Source: Cryptomeria japonica (lineage: Eukaryota; Streptophyta; Pinopsida; Cupressales; Cupressaceae). Taken from it: a stretch of DNA of 64,000 nt. Positions 52,902 to 64,000 of the stretch are shown here, one piece after another (positions within the stretch are counted from its first letter, which is position 1; each line of letters starts with the position of its first letter). The stretch covers positions 524,639,637-524,703,636 of the forward strand of contig NC_081414.1 of the NCBI RefSeq assembly GCF_030272615.1, in the 5' to 3' direction. The translations under genes were made by a program, and so were the position numbers. A model generated the notes under the pieces. It ran no database searches. It was not told where the DNA came from and was given only the letters and a program-made list of their open reading frames with translations.

Positions 52902-54124
52902 TGTTAGGATAACCGGTGGACAACTAAAAGGGGGGGTGAATCAGTTGTCAACGGATTTTAAAACTTTAAGCACACAAAACCTTTATTGGAATGCATAAAC
53001 CAAATATTGGAATAGAAAATATAACAATTAAGCACAAACATAAATCACAGAACAATTACCAACCATCCATAACACATAACACTGAGATTTGTACGTGGAA
53101 AATCCGGTAAAGGGAAAAACCAAGGTGGGAAGCCTACCCACAGTCAGATAATACTTCTATAGCAAGTATGTGATTAAAATAAGAGGGGCCTCCACATGCA
53201 GGAAGGCCAACAGCCTAGAGCACACTGCTCGTCACAAAAGGAGCCTCCTTGACTACAAAATAAATCCAAACTAGAATCCGGAAAGATGAGTGAACTGCAA
53301 TATTAGCATCTCCTATGCTTGAATATAGTTTCGGTTAAGATAAATACTGGAGGTCTTAAACCTCTTTCACAAACCCAATTTGATGACCTATGATCAACTA
53401 AAACCTCTGCATATGATTACAACTTTATTTGCACACAGATAATCCCATAACCCATACCATACCATGATCTACAAAGAGATCTTACATAATATTTATACCA
53501 ACCTAAGACCTAAACAATTAGGTCTTCCACCTATAAGATAATACAATAGATCTGATAGATAATCCTACAAACCAATGATAAACCAAGTCATCCTAAGACT
53601 GAAACAACATAAACCAAACAATAAATCCAACCGATAATGCATTGGGAGCATCCACCAACACGTTACACAAACCGGTCCATAACCTAGCAAAATAACACCG
53701 GACCCAAAATAGGTTGTCATAAGACAAATGAAACACCACGAACAACTGGAACACGAACAAGATAACCATCAGCATACTGGTAACCTTCTAGAAGCCGCAC
53801 CAACACCACTTATCAGATTCATCAAAAGATCTTCAACAAAGTGTTGTCGGTAAAACCCTTACCGGTAACCAAAAGGCTTATTAGAACATATGATAGCATC
53901 TAAATTATCAAATCCTGAACCAACTAAATGTGATACGTATCAAGAACACATGAATAACCAATCCATACCAATTCCAAAATCCAAACCAAACCAAAGACAA
54001 ATCTCCAGATCAACATTAAAGACCAACCAGTCTACCCGAAGTCGATAGACAACAAAAAATTTAGTGTTGATATCAATGACAAACATCAATGCAAAACATA
54101 ATCAATTCCTCCAAATTGCCAATA
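52902..54124 (-). repeat. 3' LTR of E4 (left copy)
   Basis: It starts tgttaggataaccgg and ends gccaata on the plus strand (aaca in the right copy). A G7 run lies near 52920 between arms gacaact and agttgtc. Confidence 0.87.
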
Positions 54125-54139
54125 ATCTCCCCCTTTAGC
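54125..54139 (-). other. Polypurine tract of E4
   Basis: Minus strand GCTAAAGGGGGAGAT next to the LTR. A second tract, TCAAAGGGGGAGA, lies at 54321-54334. Confidence 0.7.
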
Positions 54140-54479
54140 ATTGATGGCAACACTAGATGTAAAAAACATCCAAGTGCCAAGAAATGCCAAACAAATCTCC
54201 CCCAAAGGAAGACAACCAACAATATCCCCAAAATGATATGACAATGAAGTTCTAAACCAACAAACCAAACTCCTCCTATGAATGATATCCATGTTAAGCT
54301 CTATTTTTCACATATATATCTCTCCCCCTTTGACATCAATGCCATAAATCTGACATAAACATCAAAGAAAAATCATAAAACCTCTGAACCACATAGTTGA
54401 CTACTCCCCTTGAGTAGTAGCATCAACACATCAATCCAGAATGAATGATAGTTATGATAATGCATGTCGGACTGATGCC

Positions 54480-55290
54480 AATCAACATCACTCAAGTCTC
54501 TACTGGAGGGGCAGAAACTCCCAATCTGTCTCTGAAGTACTCAAATGATTGCTTAGGCAAATGTTTAGTGAAGATATTTGCAATCTTCTCTTTTGTGATC
54601 ACATAAACCAGTCTACCTTCATTTGCTTCCACCTTCTCCTTTAGATTGTTATACTTGATAGAGATGTGCTTAGTCTTAGAATGAAATACTAGATTCTTTG
54701 ATATGTCAATAGCAACAGATTTATCACAATGAATAACTACTGGTTCATTTCAATCTACCCTTATATCCTTCAACAATTGTTTCATCCATAGAACTTGTGT
54801 ATAGTTATTAGCAGCACCAACATAGTCAGCTTCAACAATAGATAAATAAGTATAGGACTGTTTCTTGTTGATCCATGAAACAAGTTTCTTTCCAACAAAG
54901 AAAACTTCATTAGATGTTCTCTTTCGGTCATCAACATCTCCAGCCCAGTCAACATCTGTAAATGCACATAGTGTAAATTCATCATTTTTTGGATACCACA
55001 AACCATACTCAATTGTTCCTTGCAAATACCTGAAAATCCTTTTCATTGCACTCTCATGATTCTCTCTAGGATGACTCTGATATCTTGATACAATACAGAT
55101 TGCATTCATTATATCCGGTCTAGTCTGAGTTAGATATAACAAACCTCCAATCATAGATTTATACCTTGTAGGATTTATCGAATCTAATGCATCATTCTTT
55201 GTCAATTTCTCACTTGTAACCATAGGAGTACCAACTGGTTTAGAATTTTTCATACCAAATTTCTTCAACAACTATCTAGCATACTTAGTT
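54480..55290 (-). pseudogene. pol: RNase H and RT connection region of E4
   Basis: The open frame 55271-54750 has PTRYKSMIGGLLYLTQTRPD, the RNase H site reading FTDVDWAGD (YTDSDWAGD in E3), WINKKQSYTYLS and VEADYVGAANNYTQVLWMKQ. After a TGA the frame continues to KTKHISIKYN and a degraded IFTKHLPKQSFEYFRDRLG at about 54500. Confidence 0.87.
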
Positions 55291-55316
55291 TGACAGATAA
55301 AAATGCCTTTATTAGT

Positions 55317-56290
55317 CTAAGTAATTTGCAAACCTAAGAAAAATTTCATCTCCTCAATCATAGACATCTCAAATTCATTCTTCATATTATCAGAGAATTT
55401 CATACATAACTTATCCTCACCTCCAAATATGATATCATCAACAAAGACTTCAACAATCAATATGTCATCATCACTGATCTTGTAATATAAGTTATTGTCA
55501 GCATTAGCTTTAGTGAAACCAAGATTCAAAAGATATTTGTCCAATCTAGCATACCAAACTCTAGGGGCTTGTTTCAATCCATATAAAGCTTTCCTCAACC
55601 TGCAAACCATGTTTTTGTCATTTGAAATTGAAAATCCATCAAGTTTCTCAATAACTTCCTCTTCAAGATCTCCATTCAAAAATGCACACTTAGCATCCAT
55701 CTGATAAACCTTGTATTTCTTATGGGCAACATAAGCAAGAAATAATCTCACAGCTTCAATCCTAGCTACCAAAAAAAAAACTCTCATCATAATCAATTCC
55801 TTCCTTCTGAGAATATCATTTACATACCAATACAGCCTTATTCCTCACAACTTGTCCATCCTCATTCAATTTATTCTTAAAAACTCATTTAGTTCCAATA
55901 ACATTCTTATTTTTAGGTTGGGGAACTAAAGTCCATGTGTTGTTCTTTTCTATCTAATCTAATTCCTCTTCCATAGCTCTCATCCAGCATTCATCTTTAC
56001 AAGGTTCAATAATTGATGTCGGTTCAACTTGAGAAATTAAACATACCTCATCAGCTGCCAATCGTCTTATTGTCATTACCCCTTTGTTCTTGTCTCCAAT
56101 GATCTAATCTTTTGAAAGATTTAACCTTACATACCTAGGAGTCTTCTGACTTTCTGTTCCGCTGCTCTGATCTTCAGTTATTGTTGAATTTTCTGATTTT
56201 GTCGGGGTAACTGGTTCAACATTTTGCTCTGGTACAGGTACTACTGGTTCAGTTATGATCATCTCCACTTCTATTTCTCTCTCATAAGTT
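55317..56290 (-). pseudogene. pol: Reverse transcriptase region of E4
   Basis: The main frame (55796-55317) contains VYQMDAKCAFLNGDLEEEV, RKALYGLKQAPRVWY and the catalytic FVDDIIFGG at 55420-55446. Upstream to 56290 the RT start and its linker are recognisable but crossed by several stops and an A-run indel near 55770. Confidence 0.87.
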
Positions 56291-56295
56291 CTGAT

Positions 56296-57260
56296 TTAAC
56301 CTTTGTACAACTCATCCACCTTGACATTTGCACTCTCCACAATTATTTGCAATCTATTGTTATAACATCTATATGCTTTTCTTTCATTAGAATAACCAAG
56401 AAAAAACCCTTCATCACATCTAGGATCAAACTTTCCAATGTAATCATCTCTTTTGATATAGCATTTACTACCAAAGATTCTAAAATACTTAACTGTAGGT
56501 GTATGACTAAACCATAACTCATAAGGTGTCTTACCGATGTCTCCTTTAATATGAACTTTGTTGAATGTGTATATCGCCATGCTCAAGCTTCTCTCCAATA
56601 GATATGAGGCAGATAGCTTCCATCAACATAGTTCTAGCCACATCCAAGATAGTTTTGTTCTTTCTTTCCACAACACCATTCTGCTGAGGTGTTCAAGGTG
56701 CAAATAATTGTCTCCTTATCCCATGCTTCTCACAATAACTATTAAATTCACCATATGTGAATTCACCACCCTGATCTGGCCTTAAGCATTTAATCTTCAA
56801 CCCTATCTCTATCTTAACTTTAGCTTTAAAGATCTTAAAATTGTCAAAAGCTTCAGATTTCTCCCTTAGAAAAGTAACCCACATCATTCTATAATAGTCA
56901 TCAATGATTAGCATGAAATATCTATCACCCTAAAAACTCTTTATTCTAGCAGGACCACACAAATCAGTATGAATAAGATCAAGAACATCATTATATTTGT
57001 CTTGTATACTCTTAAAAGAAGTTCTGACTTGCTTTCCCATTTGACATTCCTTACATACTGGATTATAGGGCTTCACAATCTTAGGTATATCTCTAATAGC
57101 CTTAGTTGAACTGATCTTTACAATGCAATCAAAATTCACATGACACAACCTCTTATGCCATAGCCAACTCTCCTCAATTTGTGCAATCAAACATGTCTTC
57201 TCATCGGAGTTCAAATGAAAGATGTTACCTTTAGTCTGAGTACTGGTTGCAATCTCCAAT
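56296..57260 (-). pseudogene. pol: Integrase region of E4
   Basis: The pre-integrase zinc domain is complete (HKRLCHVNF ... CKECQMGKQ, 57259-56930). The core has HTDLCGPA, IDDYYRMMW and the CLRPDQGGEFTYGEF segment near 56770. The C-terminal part (56598-56296) has KTPYELWFSHTPTVKYFRIFGSKCYIKRDD. At least two breaks separate the parts (near 56925 and 56690). Confidence 0.88.
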
Positions 57261-57304
57261 CCATATTTGTTGATGATTTTGCATTTTCCATCCTTGAATT
57301 GTAA

Positions 57305-57600
57305 CTAAAATACCTTATCCATCAATTGTCCTACACTCAAAAGATTATGCCTTAAACCTTCAACATAATAAACATTATCAGTGTTATGCTTACCATCCAA
57401 TGATATAGTTCCTCTTCCTATGATCATGCATGCTTTGTCATCTCCAAATCTAACCAGACCACCATCAAATTCTTGCAAAGATAAAAGCTTCCTTTTATCT
57501 CCAGTCATATGATGTGAACATCCATTGTCTATCACCTATTCATTCTTGTCTTCAATTTTAGCAGCAAGGGCATTTTCCTCATTTTGAATAATTGGTGTCG
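57305..57600 (-). pseudogene. pro: Protease region of E4
   Basis: The site reads IDNGCSHHMTGDK (DSG in E3, DNG here), followed by FGDDKACMIIGRGTISLDG, NVYYVEGLRHNLLSVGQL. A stop precedes it where E3 has WVIDSG. Confidence 0.85.
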
Positions 57601-58640
57601 GAGCATCTTCCTTGATAGCCAAAAATACATATTCCTTTCTAGTGCCGGATCCACTAGCTGAATCTTGTGTCGGCTCATTATCAGAATCAGTCACACCTTC
57701 CTCATCCACATAGTAACATGATTTGTCTTTGATCCTCTTGTAATTATGTTTGTTATGATAATCATGGTTAGGCCTAAAATATCTTCTAGCTTTCTCTTCA
57801 AATCTTGAATTCCTCTTAGGACATTTAGATGCAAATTGACCTATCTTATTACATGCAAAATATTTAAAAGGTGATTTTCCTTCATACTTACATCATGTCA
57901 GACCTTTAGGCACTCTTCTAGAAAATAGGGGTTCAAGTTGCTCAAACTCATCATCTTATTTCTTCATTTCATCCAATTACTTAGCATATAAAGCTTTCCA
58001 GTCACTCTTGCCGATTGATGATACAGATGTATGAAAAGCAGATTCAGTCTTTGCATCTCCTTTAGGACCAAATTATTCAAGCTCAAGAGCCAATAACTTT
58101 CAAACCAAAGTATCCCTATTAACAGAAGTGTTAGCCATTGTTCTCATCTCATTAATTGTAGTAGCCTTCATCTTGTAATTCGGTGGCAAAGCTCTCAATA
58201 CTTTAGAAACTATCTCATCTTCGCTCAAAGATCCAACACAACACTAAACTCCCATAACAATTTCATTAACTCTTCCAATAAAAGTAGTAATCCTTTCATC
58301 TTCAGGTTCTCATACCTCACCTGGTAACCATCAAGTTTAGCAATTTTAACAATAGTTTCACCTTCATTCAGAGCCTCCAACTTATATCATATAGCCTTTG
58401 CAAATGATTGGTCAATTAATCCCATAATTTGTTGATCAGAAAGTGCACTCAAGAGTGCTCCTCTATCTTTACAATCATTCTCAATGTCCTTATCCAAGTT
58501 TGTCAAAGGAGGATTGCCAGATGCTGGATTATGAGGAGTATATCCTTTCTCCATGATCTCCCAAATCTCTTTCCCAAAACATCTCAAATGAGTCTCCATC
58601 TGAATCTTCCATAATCTATATTTTGTTGAATCAAGCTTAG
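57601..58640 (-). pseudogene. gag: Gag region of E4
   Basis: The capsid part (58599-58387) starts METHLRCFGKEIWEI and has ENDCKDRGALLSAL. The nucleocapsid knuckle near 57830-57870 reads YFACNKIGQFASKC, with its first Cys and its His replaced. Several stops lie between. Confidence 0.83.
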
Positions 58641-58728
58641 GGGTTTCTCTCTAGAAAAAAGATGCATTTGAACTATTAGTTTCCATAGGATCTTCCTCAA
58701 GTAGTTAAGCATCTACAGAGAGGAGCAA

Positions 58729-58740
58729 GCTCTAATATCA
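58729..58740 (-). other. Degenerate primer binding site of E4
   Basis: Minus strand TGATATTAGAGC against TGGTATCAGAGC: two transitions. Confidence 0.7.
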
Positions 58741-58742
58741 AT

Positions 58743-59940
58743 TGTTCTAGGATAACCGGTGGAGTGAATCAGTTGTCAACACATTATAAAACTTTAAGCA
58801 CACAAAACCTTTTACCAGAATACATAAACCAAATACCAAAATAGAAGATATAACAATTAAGCACAAACATAAATCACAGAACAATTACCAACCATCCATA
58901 ACACATAACACCAATATTTGTACATGGAAAACCTGGTAAAGGGAAAAACCATGGTCGGAAGCCTACCCACAGTCAGATAATACTTCTGCAACAAGTATGT
59001 AACTACAATAAGAGGGGCCTGCATATGCAAGAAGGTCAACAGCCTAGAGTGCACTACTCATCACAAAAGGAGCCTCACTGACTATAAAATAAATCCAGAC
59101 TACAATCTGAAAAGATGAGTGAACAGCAAGATTAGCATCTCATATGCCTGAGTATAGTTTTGGTTAATCTCAATACCAGAGGTCTTAAACCTCTTTCACA
59201 AACCCAATTTGATCACCTATGATCGACCAAAACCTCTGCATATGATTACAACTTTATTTGCATACAGATAATCACATAACCCATACCATACCATGATCCA
59301 CAAAGAGATATTACATCATATTTATACCAACCTGGGACCTAAACAATTAAGTTGACCACCTAAAAGATAATATAATAGATCTGTTACATAATCCCACAAA
59401 CCAATGATAAACTAAGTCGTCCTAAGACCAAAACAACATAAACCAACTGGTAATGCATCGGGAGCATCTACCAACACATTACATAAACCAGTCCATAACC
59501 TAGCAGAATAACATCGGACCCAAAATAGGTCATCATAAGACAAATGAAACACCATGAAAAACTAGAACATGAACAAGATAACCATCAACATCTTGATAAC
59601 CTTCTAGAAGCCACACCAACACCACTTATCGGATTCATCAAAAGATCTTCAACAAAGCACTGTTGGTAAAACCCTTACCGGTAACCAAAAGGCTTACTAG
59701 AACATATGATAGCATCCGAATCATCAAATCCTAAACCAACTGAATGTGATATGCATTAGGAACACATGAATAACCAATCCAAACCAATTCCAATAGCCGG
59801 ACCAAACCAGAGATAAATCTCTAGATCAACATGAAAGACCAACCACTCTATTGAAAGTCAGTAGATAGCAAAATAGCTAGTGTTGACATAAATGACAAAC
59901 ATCAATGCAACACATAGTTAATTCCTCCAAATTGCCAACA
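58743..59940 (-). repeat. 5' LTR of E4 (right copy)
   Basis: It aligns to 52902-54124. It starts tgttctaggataaccgg and lacks the G-run with its left arm (about 25 bases) that the left copy has. It ends attgccaaca. Confidence 0.87.
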
Positions 59941-62489
59941 CGCCTATCAAGGTTTCTCGTATCAATGCAAAGGAGCTTGTGGTGAATGACCTTGAGAATG
60001 ATGGATGAAATGATGAATAACAACCTCCTTGATAATTGAGCCCTAGAGAACTTATAGGTAATATGATCCGAGAAGCAAGATGAAATGAACCTCTTTGGAT
60101 TAAATTATGAAATTGCAAAGGTTTCTTAAATCCTCATGTGTTTAAGCACAATATTGGGGAATCAAAAAATCTGATGTTCTAACTAGAATTTTTGAAAAAT
60201 AAAAAAATCTCAAGGGGACTAAGTAATTGATCAAGAAAGATGACACGATATGGGAATCATGCAGAATCCCTACTGTAGTACAAAGAGATGTAGATGAAAC
60301 ATGAATAGATAATCATGATATGATTAACTTATATGCATTTAGAACCTAAGGAGAAAGTGCAACCCAATCATGACTAGTAACTAGATACAAGTCAGTTTGG
60401 AACATTCTTACTACTTTGGCACAACCGAAGGAGGTTTGCAAAATAATGACACTTGAGTGTGAAATTATGAGGAACATTAGGTATGAACGAGTCAACATAC
60501 AAATTGGATAAGGTATATGGAAGGTTGGTATATCAGTATAATTATTACCAATGGTTTAATGAGAATTAGTTGGCAATGTAATATGGTGCTCAAATGCAAG
60601 GATTTATGAGTACAATGCTAAGGAGCCTATTTCTATGGTTGGCTAAGGAAGAACTTGAAAATTATGGAAATATTAAGACATTGGTAATTACGATACACCT
60701 TTAAGTTATGCAGTAATAGGATAACTTGATATTATTATAATAAGGTGATTTTATTGGATTGAAGGTAATTGAAAGTTGTGGCATGGTGTGGTTGGCTAGC
60801 AAGTAAGATTATAAGAAACAAGATAGAAAATGATAATTTCTTTTAGTCATAATTTAATTAGGAGGGTGTTGATTTATATGCTTGTCACTTCTTGAGTGTG
60901 CACCCCTTTGTTCTCATGGTTGCATAAGTGGAATAGGTGAGAATAAGTCAAATTTTCACGTCACTAAAGAAGGAACATAATATGTGTGATAGTATGAATT
61001 GGTTGTCAAAGCGTTATTTATTTTACTTAACAATTATTCCACTTTTGTTTGTTCCTAACCATAATTGATAATAACTTTGGCATCATGCTTCTACTTGATG
61101 TGGTCAATTAATAATTAGTTACGAAGGTACTAGGAGCTAGCGGAAGTTCCTAAGAAAATGAATGATGTCACTAGTAAAATTATGTAATTGCATTGTACAA
61201 CTCCTAAAGTGGCTCTAACTATACAAGAATTGAGTTTGTACTCAACTATCTATCCCACTAGTAAGTGAGACATAGAAGTATTCATGTATGAGTTACCGTA
61301 TAATATTGAACAAATGAATTGTCATATTTTATCAATTAATGGAAGTCCAAGAAGAATTGATGAAGGATGGTAGAATTAGTGCATCCATCCATTAGAATCT
61401 AACTATGGTTGTTGAAAATCCTAAGTGGATAGCAGTATGCGTTGGAAAGTGTTTCTTGTAAAGGTAATAACGTGGATGTAAGTAGAACGTGATCTATGTA
61501 ACGAATGTACTCTCATGTGTATAAGATATTTCATGATAATAAAGAAAAGTAAATAATCTAATAGCCTTAAGTGTCTGATAATCACTCCCTAACGCACTCA
61601 AAATGTGTGATCTTGGGTTATGTGTAGCAGTTACTCCCTATAGTGTAGCTAAAATGATCACCTTGTTTGAATTTTGATTTCGACGGTGTTTTGACTGTCT
61701 ATGTATAGTGTTATGTGACCTATGGGATAGTACTTTCTTTAATATTTCTTATGATGGAAGGGCCACTAAATTTTTGTTTCTTTTCATTTGAGTTTTGATA
61801 ATTTCCATGTTGCTAATTTTAACATTTTTCGATTGCCGACATTTTTCTTCTTTCATATCGAACTTGGCAAATTTAAATTTTACTTCTATCTTTTGAGGTG
61901 TCAAGTGGTCATTTTGAATGTTTGATTTAGCTATCCCTAGTTATGTGATCAATGTAACATATATCGTGTTCATTGGACCTCTGATAGTGTGTCCAGGGAG
62001 AACACTAGAAGGAGTGAGGTTAGGCGAAGTAATAAATAAAAAGTATTATAGCTAATTAAGATAATGGAAAGAGAATCCCCTATGATGAAATTATTATGCA
62101 ATTAATCTAGGCAAGAAAATTATTAGCAAAAAGTGTGATCTAGGCTTGGTGAATTGAACAAGTGATATCGATTGCAAAATTGTTGTGTTGACACATGCAT
62201 TGAGATTTTTACATGGATGGTATTTAAATTAAGTGTAATTATTTTCACCTCCCTTAGAATGGGATTGTTATATACCATAATATTTGAGGTTTTGAATGAT
62301 GTGACCTATATAACTTGAACCTTTATGCTTAGATGTCTAGTTATTGTAATCCCTAGAGATAGTGAACTACCTCAATTATGGGCGGATTTGAAGAACTTAC
62401 ACTTGAATATACCTTGTTGCCTTATGATGTGGGAAGAAATCATGTGCATAGGGTGGTTTAACAAATATGTAACTAACACCCTTATGAGG
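59941..62489. other. Unassigned AT-rich DNA
   Basis: About 2.5 kb without a recognisable gene, LTR or simple repeat. It may be the degraded interior of the Gypsy element hinted at by 51957-52901, but I found no protein signature. Confidence 0.4.
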
Positions 62490-64000
62490 TGTAGTACCCC
62501 TTTCTCAATCATACTTTTAGACTCATGTTTGACTTTAGTTGACTTTTTCAGTGGATGCATTATTGTGATATTTTACTTAGACATTATGCGGTATGGTGAT
62601 ATGCTTTAATTTGATTTACAGAGTATATTTTTCATGCAATATTTCCTTATTGATGTTAAATGTGATTTTAATTGGATTACTGACATGGACTGACACATTT
62701 ACTTTATGTGTGAAATGTTTTATATACATGTTTCGTGTTTCTAAGTGTATGGGGTGCGAGGGGATGATTTTCCTTCACTCACTTCGGTGAGACAGGGAAC
62801 GTCATGATTCTCCTTCATCGGTGTGTGTGTCATGTCTTTTATATATGTCTATATGCACATGTGGTTCATTGATGCAAGGCATTGCAGGTACAAATACTAG
62901 GTAGGTACGGGGTATCGACTCCACCTAGTTTCACAGGTCTGGGCGTACCTTATTTGTCCAATGGGAGTGGAAGAGATAGTTGGTAGACCCTAAAATTGAC
63001 CTGCAGTTACACTCATGTGAGTGTCATTAGTCAATCGTCAATTATTGTTTGACTGGTATGCGAGTCTTGGTTCTTTGACATTTTCATTTTGTGAGTCGTC
63101 GTGTGGTCATTTCTCGTTTTGTGTGCTTCTAGTTAGTTTGAATGAACAGTGTTATTTCATGTTGGTATATTTGAATTAAATTAATATACCTTTGTGATTA
63201 TTGATTTCGTTAAATAAATTGAGTTATTGAATTTAAATTGATAAATTACATGTTATATTTAAAAAGTAATTGTATTTAATTGAAAAAAAGGAAATAAAGT
63301 TAAATAATATGCTATTGGAATTTTTAGATTATATGTTGAGTTAATTTCAAAATAAGGAAAAGAAAAAGAAAAAAATCCCCATTGACTTTTTATTTGGAAA
63401 CTAGATTTTTAAATTGAAAATTGAAAATTGAGTCATGAGGAAAAGAGGAAATTAGATTATTACCTTTTATTGGAAATCGTTATTGGTGGAATGAAAACTT
63501 TAACCTAAAAGTTTTTAGGTTAAAAATTTTCATATATTTACTTGAGAGTTCACGGGAAGAGGAGAGAAATTTTTTTGGAAGCTAAGTTTGGAAACAAAAA
63601 TCGGAGATTGGAATCTGGATTGAAGATTTTGGTGTGTAGGTTGAGGGCTCATCCCAAATTTTCCTTCCAGGAGTGCATTTACAGGTTGGATAGACTTTAT
63701 CTTTCCTTTTGTTAAAAAATTTAAATGGTTTGAAAACTTCCTGTGTGTGCTTGGAAATCATGATTTTTTTATTGGAAGCTTTAAGTTGAATATAAGTTGT
63801 GGGAATTGAGTGATTTATATTTGAATTAATCTTTTCCCAAATCAAATTTGTTTATTGTGAAGAAATTGAATTTTGGAACCAAAAATTTAGTTTCTCTGTG
63901 TGTGTTTTCAAGTTGAGCAATTTGTTTTAAATCTTTTCATTTCAAGATTGGGAGTAAAAGATTATATTTTTGTGTGAATGGAAGTTTTCAAATTATTAAA
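62490..64000 (+). repeat. Candidate Gypsy LTR start, runs off the window
   Basis: It begins TGTAGTACCCCTTTCTC, similar to the TGTAGTGCCCC start at 46772, and goes on with 'tttgactttagttgac', comparable to 'tttgaccatggttgacc' at 46810. Further identity to 46772-51956 is not evident, so it may be another family. No gene is seen. Confidence 0.35.

Larger units (their letters stand above)
52902..59940 (-). mobile_element. E4: Copia element, same family as E3, decayed
   Basis: Left LTR 52902-54124, interior with gag to RNase H and right LTR 58743-59940 define a complete minus-strand Copia element. Its LTRs and proteins are clearly related to those of E3. Flanking pentamers cacat and cgcct agree at three of five positions only. 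It has more stops than E3 and a degenerate primer site. Confidence 0.87.

Noticed and set aside
62490-64000. Right LTR partner of 46772-51956
   Set aside because: Only the first few tens of bases are comparable; beyond that no convincing identity was seen, so pairing is not claimed.

Overview
This window looks like plant nuclear DNA from a large, repeat-rich genome; a conifer or other gymnosperm is my best guess. It is AT-rich and consists almost entirely of nested LTR retrotransposons with plant Copia and Tat/Ogre-like Gypsy protein signatures. I see no convincing host gene, tRNA, rRNA, organellar sequence or prokaryotic feature. The species is not identifiable by reading alone.

Layout. 1-6669 is the 5' end of a minus-strand Tat/Ogre-like Gypsy element (G1) with its LTR at 5480-6669; a gag-protease-only Copia element (E1, 105-5255, +) sits in its leader. 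6670-16534 is the 3' part of an older plus-strand Gypsy relic (G2) carrying an antisense plant mobile domain (PMD) fragment. It is interrupted by E2 (6778-14210, +, perfect 5-bp target duplication), an LTR element without pol that carries a capsid-less gag and a long open reading frame I do not recognise. 16946-24719 is a young minus-strand Gypsy element (G3, perfect target duplication, LTRs about 1.5% different by eye) with one intact 1142-codon gag-protease ORF and no polymerase. 25540-26239 plus 45249-45712 is a decayed Copia gag-protease relic (C0), split by a fuller Copia element (E3, 26240-45248, -). The right LTR of E3 is itself split by a Gypsy element (G4, 32831-44805, +, perfect target duplication) with decayed gag-protease, an integrase tail and an antisense PMD ORF. 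46772-51956 may be one very long Gypsy LTR. A second Copia element of the E3 family (E4, 52902-59940, -) follows, and another LTR appears to begin at 62490.

How the parts relate. Four of the LTR elements (E1, E2, G3, G4) lack a recognisable reverse transcriptase, so they must have been mobilised in trans. E3 and E4 carry the complete gag-protease-integrase-RT-RNase H order but are broken by stops and frameshifts. Nesting gives relative ages: C0 is older than E3, which is older than G4; G2 is older than E2; G1 is older than E1. Most premature stops in E2 and G4 can be explained by C-to-T (or G-to-A) changes at CAG, CGA, CAA and TGG codons, as expected for long-methylated, silenced repeats.
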